Positions 9,677-18,277 of a stretch of 64,000 nt of DNA are shown here, piece by piece. The DNA is from Paraburkholderia lycopersici (GTDB lineage: Bacteria > Pseudomonadota > Gammaproteobacteria > Burkholderiales > Burkholderiaceae). Position 1 is the stretch's first letter, and each line of letters begins with the position of its first letter. Made by a program: the position numbers and the translations under genes. Location: assembly GCF_900096975.1 (NCBI RefSeq), contig NZ_FMYQ01000002.1, forward strand, positions 124,001-188,000, given 5' to 3'. The notes under the pieces were generated by a model. That model worked only from the letters and a program-made list of their open reading frames with translations, had not been told where the DNA came from and did not search any database.

Positions 9677-9737
9677 GGATCGCGCGCGATATGCATCGCA
9701 CTCACGGCGAAACGCCGCATGTCGTGAATCGCGGCAC

Positions 9738-9798
9738 TTGCTTAACTGGTGATTTTCGCGCAGCAGCAAACGGCGCACTGCATGCGATTTGCTGAACT
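9738..9798 (+). promoter_or_regulatory. Candidate enhancer sites for the sigma-54 activator
   Basis: Two direct copies of TTGCTKAACT, at 9738-9747 (TTGCTTAACT) and 9789-9798 (TTGCTGAACT), are 51 bp apart, about five helical turns. They lie 50-110 bp upstream of the sigma-54 promoter, the expected distance for activator sites. The second is embedded in a TGCTG-N6-CAGCA palindrome. The role is inferred from position. Confidence 0.4.
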
Positions 9799-9846
9799 TG
9801 CAGCACGCGATGCACATCGTACGCCGTCTGACAATGACTTTCGCGA

Positions 9847-9862
9847 TGGCACAGACGTTGCG
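9847..9862 (+). promoter_or_regulatory. Sigma-54 (-24/-12) promoter
   Basis: TGGCAC-N5-TTGCG at 9847-9862 matches the RpoN consensus (TGGCAC-N5-TTGCW) at every conserved position, with GG and GC spaced correctly. Transcription would begin near 9873, about 47 bp before the SsuD-like ATG. It lies just downstream of a gene for a sigma-54 activator. Confidence 0.8.
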
Positions 9863-9919
9863 TTAGAGCACTCCCGTCGGGCAGCGCAACGGCTGCCGAT
9901 ATTTCTGACGAGGAGTCTT

Positions 9920-11101
9920 ATGAAAACGGAATTTTTCTGGCGCCTGCCGCTTGGAAGCGATGGCCCTTACCTTGCATCCGATAAGAACACGCGCGGGCCG
10001 CAACCCTGGAAACCCGGCAACATCGCGCCCGGTCGCCTGCCTGACGGCGGTGCCGATGGTTTCACCTACATTGACTACATCGCGCAGGTGGCCAAGGCCG
10101 CTGAGCTTGCAGGCTTCGAAGGTGCGCTGCTGCCAACGGGCCCTGAGCCATGGATCGCCGCCGCGGCGCTCGCGCGCGAGACTCGGCGCATCAAGTTCCT
10201 GATTGCCTTCCAGGCCACATGGACCTTGCCCGCGTATGCGGCGCAACAGGCCGGCATCCTGCAGAATCTGTCGCACGACCGGCTTGAATGGAACATCATC
10301 ACCGGCGGCGTTCCCGCACAACAACGCGCCAATGGCGACTTCCTCGAACACGACTTGCGCTATAAGCGCACGGGCGAATTTCTCGATGTCGTGCGGGGGC
10401 TGTGGGAAAACGAGCGATTCTCCTACAACGGCGAAATCTACAAGATCGAGGACGGCGCCCTTCACCCTGCATTGCGCCGCGAACGTCGGCCTGGCATCTA
10501 TTTTTCGGGCTTTTCCGAACCGGCGCTCGAAGTGGCATCACGTCACGCCGATGTCTATCTGAACTGGGCCGAACCCATCGACAAATTGAAGCCGCATATT
10601 GCCCGCGTGCGCGATCTCGCCGCGCAAAATGGACGTGCCATACGCTTCGGCATCCGAATCGATCTGCTCGCCCGCGAAACGGAGGAGGCCGCGTGGGCGG
10701 AAGCACGTCGCCAGTATGGCTTTATCGATGGCAACACCGCCAATGCTCTCAAGCGTGTCAACGGTGGCTCCGATTCTGTCGGCGCCGCGCGCCAGACCGC
10801 CTATCACGCGAAAGCGCATCGCTTCGAAGACCTGATTCTCGGGCCGAACCTGTGGGCCGGCTTCGGACTTGCCAAACCAGGCCCCGCCGTTGGTCTCGTG
10901 GGCAATTACCAGAATGTCGCCGAGCGCCTTTCGGAGTTTCGTGACGCCGGCATCTCGACATTCATCCTCGCCGGGAATCCGCACCTGGAAGAAGCCTTGC
11001 GTATCGGACAGGAGGTGCTACCGCTTATCCGCACGGCCCCCGCGAAACCCACTGGCACGCAGTCCACCAACAGCCCGCAAACAGCTTCCGTGGTCGCCTG
11101 A
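9920..11101 (+). CDS. SsuD-like LLM flavin-dependent monooxygenase
   Basis: A 393-residue luciferase-like monooxygenase resembling alkanesulfonate monooxygenase SsuD end to end. Shared blocks are FW-LP at the N-terminus, GPNLWAGFGL, and the closing 'GISTFILAGNPHLEEALRIG' block. Such enzymes use FMNH2 from a separate reductase and O2 to break C-S bonds and release sulfite. No flavin reductase is in the window. Against E. coli SsuD, the Cys54 region (RSCEDAW) reads PEPW. The His228 position in the RFGIRLH strand is Asp (RFGIRID). Both changes touch the active site, so the substrate is probably not a simple alkanesulfonate. The start at 9920 has GAGGAG four bases upstream; a longer in-frame extension crosses the sigma-54 promoter and is rejected. 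Confidence 0.85.
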   Translation: MKTEFFWRLPLGSDGPYLASDKNTRGPQPWKPGNIAPGRLPDGGADGFTYIDYIAQVAKAAELAGFEGALLPTGPEPWIAAAALARETRRIKFLIAFQATWTLPAYAAQQAGILQNLSHDRLEWNIITGGVPAQQRANGDFLEHDLRYKRTGEFLDVVRGLWENERFSYNGEIYKIEDGALHPALRRERRPGIYFSGFSEPALEVASRHADVYLNWAEPIDKLKPHIARVRDLAAQNGRAIRFGIRIDLLARETEEAAWAEARRQYGFIDGNTANALKRVNGGSDSVGAARQTAYHAKAHRFEDLILGPNLWAGFGLAKPGPAVGLVGNYQNVAERLSEFRDAGISTFILAGNPHLEEALRIGQEVLPLIRTAPAKPTGTQSTNSPQTASVVA

Positions 11102-11174
11102 AGACCGCGCAGACACCAAATAGAGATGCATGACGCTGTATCCGAATGACCTTCTGAACTTCATTGGAGCAAGC

Positions 11175-12242
11175 ATGAGCAAGGCGCTCGACACGCTGTG
11201 GTACACCCGCTGTCCCGTCCCGACCGGACTCGGAATCGCCTTTCAGCGAGGCTGGCTGGAAGACAGCTTTCGCGACCAACATACTGAGCTGAAGTCGCTA
11301 CGTGAGTCGAATGAAAGGGCGGTTCGCGAATCGCATTTCGATCACACGCTGCAAAATTCCGTACGTCACGGCGGCAATATCCCGGCCATATGGGCGCGCT
11401 CGGCAGGCCGCGCGACACGCGTAATCGGCCTCTCATGGGCGGACGAAATTCAATTGATCTTAACGCTACCGGACTCCGGCATCAAGACGGTGCGGGATTT
11501 GAAGGGCCGCCGGTTCGGCCTGCCGAAATGGGAGAAAGTCCAGATCGACTTCACGCGCGCCCAAGCTATTCGCGGCCTGGAAAATGCGCTGAAGCTCGAT
11601 GGACTCACTGTGTCCGATGTCGAACTCGTCGATTTCACAATCGACGGTGGATACAGTGATGAGCCGGCGCAGCGAATCGCAGGTACACAACTGTTTTCGG
11701 GGCGTCGAGCGGGCAGCCGCAGTTCGGAACTTGTGGGGCTGTTGCGGAATGAAGTCGACGCAATCTTTCTAAAGGGCGCGCAGGCCGCGTTGGTAGCCAA
11801 CCAGTTCGGGCTGCATACGGTGATCGATACTGGATCGCATCCCGACCCGCTAATCCGCTCGAACAACGGCACACCGCGCACGCTGACGGTGGACGTCAAT
11901 TTGCTTGACCAGCATTTCGACTCGGCTGTGCGCATTGTCGAGCAGGTCCTGCGCGCCGAACAATGGGCGCATCAACATCAGGACGAAACGCGCCGCTTTC
12001 TCGCGCGCGAGACCAATAGCAGCGAGTTCTACGTGACCGCGGCGTATAGCGAGAATGCGCATCTACGGTTGCGCACGGACTTTGCGGAACAGTCAGTGCT
12101 GGCGTTGCAGGATTTTAGCGACTTCCTGCTGCGCTGGAAATTCATTCCGGAACGCGTTGACGTGCACTCGTGGCTCGATCAACGGCCATTCGAGAAGGCG
12201 CTGGAAAGACTGCACACAGATGAGAAGCTCAAGGCAGCGTAA
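11175..12242 (+). CDS. DszB-like sulfinate desulfinase
   Basis: A 355-residue cytoplasmic protein related to 2'-hydroxybiphenyl-2-sulfinate desulfinase DszB, the last enzyme of the 4S dibenzothiophene pathway. DszB has a periplasmic-binding-protein fold but is an enzyme. The DszB nucleophile block NCPVP appears as RCPVP with Cys13. The active-site His and Arg, ten residues apart in DszB, appear as His54 and Arg64, the latter followed by the conserved GG. Similarity continues through RSAG, the VDAI strand and the C-terminal W-L-x-P-x2-x-AL end. There is no signal peptide, arguing against a transport role. The ATG at 11175 has GGAG five bases upstream. It lies 73 bp after the SsuD-like gene in the same transcription unit. 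Together they could convert a sulfonate or sulfone to a sulfinate and then release sulfite. Confidence 0.78.
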   Translation: MSKALDTLWYTRCPVPTGLGIAFQRGWLEDSFRDQHTELKSLRESNERAVRESHFDHTLQNSVRHGGNIPAIWARSAGRATRVIGLSWADEIQLILTLPDSGIKTVRDLKGRRFGLPKWEKVQIDFTRAQAIRGLENALKLDGLTVSDVELVDFTIDGGYSDEPAQRIAGTQLFSGRRAGSRSSELVGLLRNEVDAIFLKGAQAALVANQFGLHTVIDTGSHPDPLIRSNNGTPRTLTVDVNLLDQHFDSAVRIVEQVLRAEQWAHQHQDETRRFLARETNSSEFYVTAAYSENAHLRLRTDFAEQSVLALQDFSDFLLRWKFIPERVDVHSWLDQRPFEKALERLHTDEKLKAA

Positions 12243-13164
12243 CAATGTCGCCCCACTAATGGTTGCCGAGGTGGTCGTTCCTTCTGGATCCGGGTAATCT
12301 GGAGAAAAGACCAGTCGACACCTTGAATCGCGCGCAGTGTTCCGCGTGGCGCTCTCGCAAGGCACGTTATCTGTAGCACGGCCGTTGGCGTAAATCCGGA
12401 GCACACAAATCAGTTTCACGTTGCGCCTGACTCGAAGATAGGGACATCGACCGGCAGTAAAGTTCGCACATGAAGCAGGTCTGACAAACGTCAGGACGGG
12501 CGCACACAATCATAGGCTGCCCGTCCTGCCACTCGCCCATGATGCTAAAGATCCATATCTACGGGCATTTGGACCGAATACCTCCCAGCCAACGTCTTGA
12601 GCACGAATACCTGCGCAAAATCGAGAGGCGCAGTTCTACTCGACAGCCCAACCAACCCGTACTACACGGCATACGGTTCGATGCATGGCTTGGGGCGTAA
12701 AAAACATACCCCGGTTTCAAATACAAGCCAAATAGCAATCTGTTTGACACTGCCGATGTATCGGTTGAGGACAACCGGCATCAATATATTGATGCCGTTG
12801 GAAGCGTTGTGGGAACGGTCGCTGGTGCGCTAGTCGGTGATGGAGTTCCGCCTCACGATAAGACGGCAAAAACCTCAGGTTTCCCAACGAAATCGAAGAA
12901 CGGCGGTGCCAAGATGGCTGCGACCGGGACGTAACGCCAGCTTACGTGCGGCGCCGCTCGCGGTTTGAATGAAGCAACGAAGCACAGTTGGTACGACACG
13001 CCACTCTGGAAACCAGTCGGCTTCATGCAGAACCTGTGCCAGCCGAAGCAAGTCCCACGGGAACTTTTAAGAGTCCAACAAAGGAGAGAGTGCAGCAAAT
13101 AACGGCGGGAGTTTAAGGGTGCTAACGACCCGAAGCTCTGCTGGCTATCAGAGCCTCATCAATT
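12243..13164. other. Gene-poor stretch with coding remnants
   Basis: About 920 bp with no credible intact gene. The first 400 bp show nothing recognisable. One protein-like open segment runs at 12701-12934 on the plus strand (77 codons, TAA at 12932-12934, no start) and includes a small hydrophobic glycine/valine stretch (VGSVVGTVAGALVGDGV) followed by a basic tail. It looks like the broken end of a larger protein, possibly from an effector or element; the family is not recognised. The position beside tRNA-Leu suits debris of an integrated element. Confidence 0.4.
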
Positions 13165-13249
13165 TGGTGCCGACGGCGAGACTCGAACTCGCACAGCTTT
13201 CGCCACTACCCCCTCAAGATAGCGTGTCTACCAATTTCACCACGTCGGC
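13165..13249 (-). tRNA. tRNA-Leu (GAG)
   Basis: Read on the minus strand, the 7-bp acceptor stem GCCGACG/CGTCGGC is perfect and the CCA end is encoded (plus-strand TGG at 13165-13167). The anticodon stem CTATC/GGTAG encloses loop TTGAGGG, giving anticodon GAG. A long variable arm and a normal T-arm with GTTCGAG fit a class II leucine tRNA of 85 nt. Confidence 0.95.
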
Positions 13250-13366
13250 ACTACGTGCAATCGGGGACGCACGGGACCCCGTATCGCGGACAACCCTGTC
13301 AGCCAAGGCTCAGACAGCACTCTGCGGTGTGCACCAACAGCATGTTTAGATAAGAACCCACATGCC

Positions 13367-13417
13367 TTTCAGCGCCACCCCTCAGGATAGTGCGTCTACC
13401 AATTTCGCCACCTGGGC
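13367..13417 (-). pseudogene. Truncated tRNA-Leu fragment
   Basis: The minus strand from 13417 begins like a second tRNA-Leu: acceptor strand GCCCAGG, a complete D-arm (GGCGAAATTGGTAGACGC) and an anticodon arm with CTGAGGG. After the variable region the T-arm and 3' acceptor strand are missing, and the anticodon stem no longer pairs fully. It lies upstream of the intact tRNA-Leu in the same orientation, like the remains of a tandem copy. Confidence 0.75.
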
Positions 13418-13494
13418 TTGAAGGGTCGCCATTGTATCGAGTCCCTCCGCATTTTTGAAGGCCCCGCGCGAAGAATTTTCAGGCCCAAGGTCCG

Positions 13495-14099
13495 CCCCAA
13501 GCCGGCGCTTCCTTGCGGGCGCGCACTGCATCGGCGTGCTCGCGTGTCATCTCGATCAACGCGCGCAATCCGGCCGGCACATGCCGTCGAGCGTCGGCGT
13601 CCAGTGCTCCAGCACGTGAACGAGCGCCCCAGCCTTCAGGTCCGCACACATTCCACTCAGTCAGGAACGCGAGACCGAGACCAGCACATGCCGCGGCGAG
13701 CATCAAGCCAGCTTCATCGAGCGTCACCGCGCCTTCGCCGTTCACGCGCACGGTCCGGCCACGCCGCGCGAACTCCCATGGGAAGATCTGCTCGCCCGGC
13801 ATGCGGCAGCGGCGCGCGGCGGCTTGCATCCCGCAAAGTATTCCGGACTCCAAATCACTGCCAGGCACTGCCCGCCGCCGAACGGCACCGCGATCATGTC
13901 CTGCGACACCAACACCGTGAGGCGGATGCCGGGTGCCGTACCCTTCGATCACGATGCCAATGAGCCCCCGTTCCGTCACGATATCGAATTTCATGCGGCT
14001 CGCCACGTATCGGACGCCACAGGTAAGGCACGTTCGGGCTCGCAGTATTCCCGAGCCGAAGTCACGCGCCGGATTAGCGTCGCCTGCCTGGACCGCGCC
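13495..14099 (-). pseudogene. LysR-family regulator, decayed
   Basis: The minus strand encodes pieces of a LysR effector-binding domain in more than one frame. A DIVTERGLIGIVIEGYG block shifts frame, and the sense resumes in IFPWEFARRGRTVRVNGEG, VTLDEAGLMLAAACAGLGLAFLTE and RHVPAGLRALIEM, all typical of the large LysR subgroup. The N-terminal helix-turn-helix is absent, and the sequence abuts the beta-lactamase stop. At least one frameshift is needed to join the pieces, so this is not a functional gene. Confidence 0.7.
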
Positions 14100-14999
14100 C
14101 TAAATAGTCGCGACCACCGCCCCCACTTTCGCGATCGCCCCGTCGCGCTGCGCCGGACTCGCGCGCGTCGCGCCCGTCAGATAGGTCGCGACGAGGATAG
14201 GCGCGCGCCCCACAGGCCAGACGATGGCGATGTCGTTCGCAGTGCCGTGGTCGCCCGTGCCGGTCTTGTCGCCTGTGCGCCAGTCTTTCGGCAAACCCGC
14301 GCGCAAGCGCGCATCGCCGGTCTGGTTGGCGACGAGCCACGCAATGAGCTGCTCGCGCGAGGCCGCCGAAAGACGCTCGCCGACCAGCAACTCGCGCATG
14401 TCCGCCAGCATCGCGGCGGGCGTGGTCGTATCGCGAGGGTCGCCTGCTATCGCTTCGTTGAGCGTGGTCTCGTTGCGGTCCAGCCGCGTGACCGGATCGC
14501 CGATGCTGCGCGCAAAAGCCGTAACCGCCGCCGGCCCGCCTATGCTCTCCAGCAGCAGGTTGGCCGCCGTATTGTCGCTGCGCGTGAGCGCGGCTTCGCA
14601 AAGCTCGGCGACGGTCATGCCTTCGCCGCCCGCGCGCGGCCCGCTCACGGGCGAATACGAGACGACCTGGGCATGCGAATACACGATCTTGCGCGCGAGG
14701 TCTTCGCCGCCATGATCCTTACGCGTCAGTACCGCCGAAGCCAGCAGCAGCTTGAACGTGCTGCACATGGGAAAGCGCTCGTGCATGCGCCAGCCTTGGG
14801 CGCGACCGCTGGCCGTATCGAGCATCGCCACGCCGAGCCGGCCGCCTGTTTGCGCCTCGATTGCGGCGAGCTGCTTCTCGAGCGCGCCGTGACGCGCCGC
14901 GTGCTCTCGTGCCGATACGGCCACGCCAAACGCCTGAGATGCAAACCCAGCTATTGCCCCAGCCAATACCGTCATCGAAAACCTGCGTCGCGTAATCAT
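14100..14999 (-). CDS. Class A beta-lactamase (PenA/PenI-like)
   Basis: A 299-residue serine beta-lactamase that hydrolyses beta-lactams in the periplasm. The N-terminus MITRRRF followed by a hydrophobic stretch is a twin-arginine (Tat)-type signal peptide. All class A elements are present: CSTFK (Ser80, Lys83; Cys precedes the serine as in Burkholderia Pen enzymes), SDN (141-143), NETTLN on the omega loop (general base Glu177) and KTG (245-247). The ATG at 14999 follows a GGGAGAGG ribosome site; longer in-frame starts run into the divergent regulator and are rejected. The divergent LysR gene 97 bp away is the expected inducer, so expression is probably inducible. The substrate spectrum cannot be read from sequence. 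Confidence 0.95.
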   Translation of the reverse strand: MITRRRFSMTVLAGAIAGFASQAFGVAVSAREHAARHGALEKQLAAIEAQTGGRLGVAMLDTASGRAQGWRMHERFPMCSTFKLLLASAVLTRKDHGGEDLARKIVYSHAQVVSYSPVSGPRAGGEGMTVAELCEAALTRSDNTAANLLLESIGGPAAVTAFARSIGDPVTRLDRNETTLNEAIAGDPRDTTTPAAMLADMRELLVGERLSAASREQLIAWLVANQTGDARLRAGLPKDWRTGDKTGTGDHGTANDIAIVWPVGRAPILVATYLTGATRASPAQRDGAIAKVGAVVATI

Positions 15000-15096
15000 C
15001 GCCTCTCCCTGAAGAGCCGACACTATCGCGCGTCCGCTACGAGGTGGCAAACGATGATAAATTGTCCGACACCCAAGAAAAACTAATGGCTCGATC
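15000..15096. promoter_or_regulatory. Divergent bla / LysR control region
   Basis: The 97 bp between the beta-lactamase and the LysR gene must hold both promoters and the LysR operator. The layout is that of ampR-ampC and penR-penA. I could not assign the operator half-sites with confidence. Confidence 0.5.
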
Positions 15097-15975
15097 ATGC
15101 GACCGAATCTGCCCTTCAATGCGTTGCGCGCGTTCGAATCGTCGGCGCGGCACTTGAGCTTCACTCGCGCGGCGACCGAGCTGAACGTCACCCAGGCGGC
15201 CGTGAGCCAGCAGGTCAGGATGCTCGAGGAGCGCCTTGGCGCGACGCTGTTCAAGCGCCTGCCGCGCGGGCTCGCGATCACCGACGAAGGTCTCGCGCTG
15301 CGCCCGGTCCTCACCGACGCATTCGATCGCATCGAAGCCGTGTTGCGGCAGTTCGAAGGCGGCCATTTTCACGAGGTGCTGACCGTGGGCGCCGTGGGGA
15401 CATTCGCGGTGGGGTGGCTCATGCCGCGCCTGAAGTCGTTTCACGAAACGCATCCGTTCGTGGAACTGCGCATCATGACGAACAACAATCTGGTCGATCT
15501 CGCGGCGGAAGGTCTCGACTTCGCCATCCGTTTTGGCGACGGCACGTGGCCCGGCTCGCGCGCCGTCAGGCTGTTCGACGCGCCGCTCTGCGCGCTCTGC
15601 GCGCCCGATATCGCCGATCGTCTGCGCACGCCCCTCGATCTCGCCGGCGAAAAACTGTTGCGCTCGTATCGCACCGACGACTGGACGCTCTGGTTCAAAG
15701 CGGCGGGGATCGCGCCGCGCCCGGTGCGCGGGCCCGTGTTCGACTCGTCGCGCCTCATGGTGGAAGCGGCGATGCAAGGCGCGGGAATCGCGCTCGCCCC
15801 CGCTTCGATGTTCGAACGCGATCTCACTGCGGGCCGGCTCGTGCGGCCCTTCGATATCGAGGTGCAGGCGGGCAGCTACTGGCTCATTTCGCAAAAGGGC
15901 AAGACGGCCACGCCGGCCATGCGCGCGTTCAACCAGTGGATCGTGAAGGAAGCCGGCGGTCGCGAAGCGTCATGA
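15097..15975 (+). CDS. LysR regulator of the beta-lactamase (AmpR/PenR type)
   Basis: A 292-residue LysR protein. The N-terminal helix-turn-helix (PFNALRAFESSARHLSFTRA through LNVTQAAVSQQVRML) has the AmpR/GcvA-subfamily wording, and the rest is the effector-binding domain. In this family the regulator senses cell-wall muropeptide imbalance and induces the adjacent beta-lactamase. The divergent arrangement supports that role here. The start ATG at 15097 gives the standard N-terminus. No disruption is seen. Confidence 0.9.
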   Translation: MRPNLPFNALRAFESSARHLSFTRAATELNVTQAAVSQQVRMLEERLGATLFKRLPRGLAITDEGLALRPVLTDAFDRIEAVLRQFEGGHFHEVLTVGAVGTFAVGWLMPRLKSFHETHPFVELRIMTNNNLVDLAAEGLDFAIRFGDGTWPGSRAVRLFDAPLCALCAPDIADRLRTPLDLAGEKLLRSYRTDDWTLWFKAAGIAPRPVRGPVFDSSRLMVEAAMQGAGIALAPASMFERDLTAGRLVRPFDIEVQAGSYWLISQKGKTATPAMRAFNQWIVKEAGGREAS

Positions 15976-16055
15976 TGCTTTCGCAACGACGGCCAAGCGC
16001 CTTGCACGTTGCGCGGGTTACGCGCCGCGGGTTCGAGTGCGTGGCTGCACGGATT

Positions 16056-18077
16056 TCACATCGTCATCGCCAGCCGCGTCGCGTGATCGATGGCGCGCAG
16101 CGCGTCCAGTTCGGCGGCGACGTCGGCGCCGCCGGTCAGCAACGGCCTCGCGCCGCGCGCAATCAGTTCGTCGTAGAGCGTACGGTTCGAAAGCTGGCCC
16201 GCGCACAGCACGACATGATCGACGGCAAGCACGTGCGGTTTTCCGTCGACGCGATAGTGCAGGCCTTCGTCATCGATCGCCTTGTAGGTCGCGCCCGAAG
16301 TCATCGTCACGCCCGCCTTGCGCAGGCTCGCCTTGAGGATCCATCCCGTCGACTTGCCGAGCCCCTTGCCGAGCGGCTCCGCCTTGCGCTGGAACATGTG
16401 AACGCGGCGGCGCGGCGCGCCATGACTGTCGAGTCGCGCGAGCCCGCCCTCGCTCGTCTTCGCGAGATCGACGCCCCACGCACGGAAAAACGCGCCACGG
16501 TCGAGCGATTCCCGCGCGTCGCCCAGCAGATACACGGCTACATCGAAACCAATGCCGCCCGCCCCGATGATGGCCACGCGCTCGCCCGCTTCGACGTTGC
16601 CCGTGAGCACGTCGATGTACGACACCACCTTCGGATGATCGATGCCCGCGATATCGGGCATGCGCGGCGTGACGCCGGTCGCGATGACGATTTCGTCGAA
16701 TCCCGCGCCGGCGACTTCGTCGGCCGTGGCAGGTCGGCCAAGCCGCAGCGTCACGCCAAGCTTCTTCAGCCGAACCTCGAAGTAGCGCAGCATCTCGTGA
16801 AACTCGGCCTTGCCGGGCACGGCCTTCGCGAGGTTCAACTGGCCGCCAAGGCGCGCGCCGGCTTCGAACAGCGTGACGGCGTGGCCGTGTTCGGCCGCGT
16901 TGACAGCGCACGCCATGCCGGCCGGGCCGCCGCCCACCACGGCGATCCGCTTGCGTTGCAAGGCCTTGCCCGCGGCGAATTCGATCTCCCGCCCCGCGCG
17001 CGGATTGACGAGGCAAGTCGCCGTGCGCTCCGTAAAGATGCGGTCGAGACAGGCCTGATTGCAGCCGATGCAGGTATTGATCTCGTCGGCGATGCCAAGC
17101 CGCGTCTTCTTCGCGAAGTCGGGATCGGCCAGCAAAGGACGCGCCATCGAAACGAGATCGGCCACGCCGGAGTCGATCAGCGCCTGCGCCACCTCGGGCG
17201 TATTGATGCGGTTCGACGCCATCACGGGAATCGACACCGCCTCTTTGACGTTGCGAATCGCGTCGCGCCACGCCGCGCGCGGCACGCAGGCCGCGATGGT
17301 CGGCACCGCCGATTCGTGCCAGCCCACACCCGTGTTGATGAGGTCCGCGCCCGCCGCTTCGATCTCCTTCGCGAACGCCGCAATTTCGGCGCCGCTCATG
17401 CCGCCTTCCACAAGGTCGATGGAGGAGACGCGGTAGATCAGCATGGGCTCGCGGCCAATCGTTGCGCGCACCGCGCGCACGATGTCGAGCGCAAAGCGAA
17501 TGCGGCCTGCGAAGCTGCCGCCGTATTCGTCGTCGCGCTGGTTGGTCGCGGCAGCCGTGAACTCGTTGATGAGGTAGCCCTCCGAGCCCATGATCTCGAC
17601 GCCGTCGTAGCCGGCCTGAACCGCCAGCGCCGCCGTGTTCGCGAAATCGGCGACGGTCGCGCGCACTTCCTGCGTGCTCAGCGCGCGCGGCGCGTACGCG
17701 TTGATTCTCGCCTTGGCGGCCGAAGGCCCCACGCATTCCGGCACCTTCGCATAGCGCCCCGCGTGCAGGATCTGCAGCACGATCTTCCCGCCCGCGTCGT
17801 GAACGGCGCGCGTGACGACACGATGCTCGGCGCACTGCTCGGCGCGGTTGAACAGCGGGCCGCCCGCCTCCATCACGCCTTCGGGATTCGGCGCGAACCC
17901 GCCGCTCAGGATCAGGCCGATTTCCCCCGCCGCACGCGCCGCATAGAACGCCGCGAGACGCTCATGCGGACGGTCGAGCGTCTCGAGCCGCGTGTGCATC
18001 GCGCCCATCACCATGCGGTTGGGAAGCACCGTCGCGCCGACGGTGAGCGGGGTCAGAAGACGGTCGTAGGTCGCCAT
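16056..18077 (-). CDS. fadH: NADPH-dependent 2,4-dienoyl-CoA reductase
   Basis: A 673-residue iron-sulfur flavoenzyme (E. coli FadH has 672) that reduces 2,4-dienoyl-CoA during beta-oxidation of unsaturated fatty acids. The N-terminal old-yellow-enzyme barrel carries the catalytic pair Tyr168 and His254, two residues displaced from E. coli Tyr166/His252. Four cluster ligands follow at Cys336, Cys339, Cys343 and Cys355 (CIGCNQAC...C), then a Rossmann FAD-binding motif GGGPAGMACA near residue 382 and the NADPH domain. It is divergent from a MarR gene about 200 bp away, the likely regulator. Related OYE-type N-demethylases share the architecture, so the substrate assignment is good but not absolute. 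Confidence 0.88.
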   Translation of the reverse strand: MATYDRLLTPLTVGATVLPNRMVMGAMHTRLETLDRPHERLAAFYAARAAGEIGLILSGGFAPNPEGVMEAGGPLFNRAEQCAEHRVVTRAVHDAGGKIVLQILHAGRYAKVPECVGPSAAKARINAYAPRALSTQEVRATVADFANTAALAVQAGYDGVEIMGSEGYLINEFTAAATNQRDDEYGGSFAGRIRFALDIVRAVRATIGREPMLIYRVSSIDLVEGGMSGAEIAAFAKEIEAAGADLINTGVGWHESAVPTIAACVPRAAWRDAIRNVKEAVSIPVMASNRINTPEVAQALIDSGVADLVSMARPLLADPDFAKKTRLGIADEINTCIGCNQACLDRIFTERTATCLVNPRAGREIEFAAGKALQRKRIAVVGGGPAGMACAVNAAEHGHAVTLFEAGARLGGQLNLAKAVPGKAEFHEMLRYFEVRLKKLGVTLRLGRPATADEVAGAGFDEIVIATGVTPRMPDIAGIDHPKVVSYIDVLTGNVEAGERVAIIGAGGIGFDVAVYLLGDARESLDRGAFFRAWGVDLAKTSEGGLARLDSHGAPRRRVHMFQRKAEPLGKGLGKSTGWILKASLRKAGVTMTSGATYKAIDDEGLHYRVDGKPHVLAVDHVVLCAGQLSNRTLYDELIARGARPLLTGGADVAAELDALRAIDHATRLAMTM

Positions 18078-18144
18078 GGGGATGTCTCTCGATGTTCTCA
18101 GCGTCGTTTCCGCACTCTAGGCGAGCCCGGTATTTACGTCAACA

Positions 18145-18191
18145 TCATGATATATATGAGCGACCATCGAAGGAATATTGTCCGTATGGAC
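18145..18191. promoter_or_regulatory. Candidate MarR operators between fadH and marR
   Basis: Two dyad elements occupy the divergent gap: TCATGATATATATGA at 18145-18159 and GTCC-GTAT-GGAC at 18180-18191. Their location between the divergent genes fits autoregulation by the MarR protein. Binding is inferred only. Confidence 0.35.
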
Positions 18192-18277
18192 GGCTCGTTG
18201 ACTTCGAGCCAATATTTTCGTATCAGCTATTTGTCTCATTGCCCGCCGCGCAAACGCGACGACCGAAGCAGGCGCCC

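Noticed and set aside
2..12242. A complete 4S-type desulfurisation pathway (DszA and DszC included)
   Set aside because: Only DszB-like proteins and an SsuD-like enzyme are present. No DszC-like acyl-CoA-dehydrogenase-fold monooxygenase or flavin reductase is encoded here.
13824..15086. A 420-codon plus-strand frame
   Set aside because: It is antisense to the beta-lactamase, whose motifs are all intact on the minus strand.
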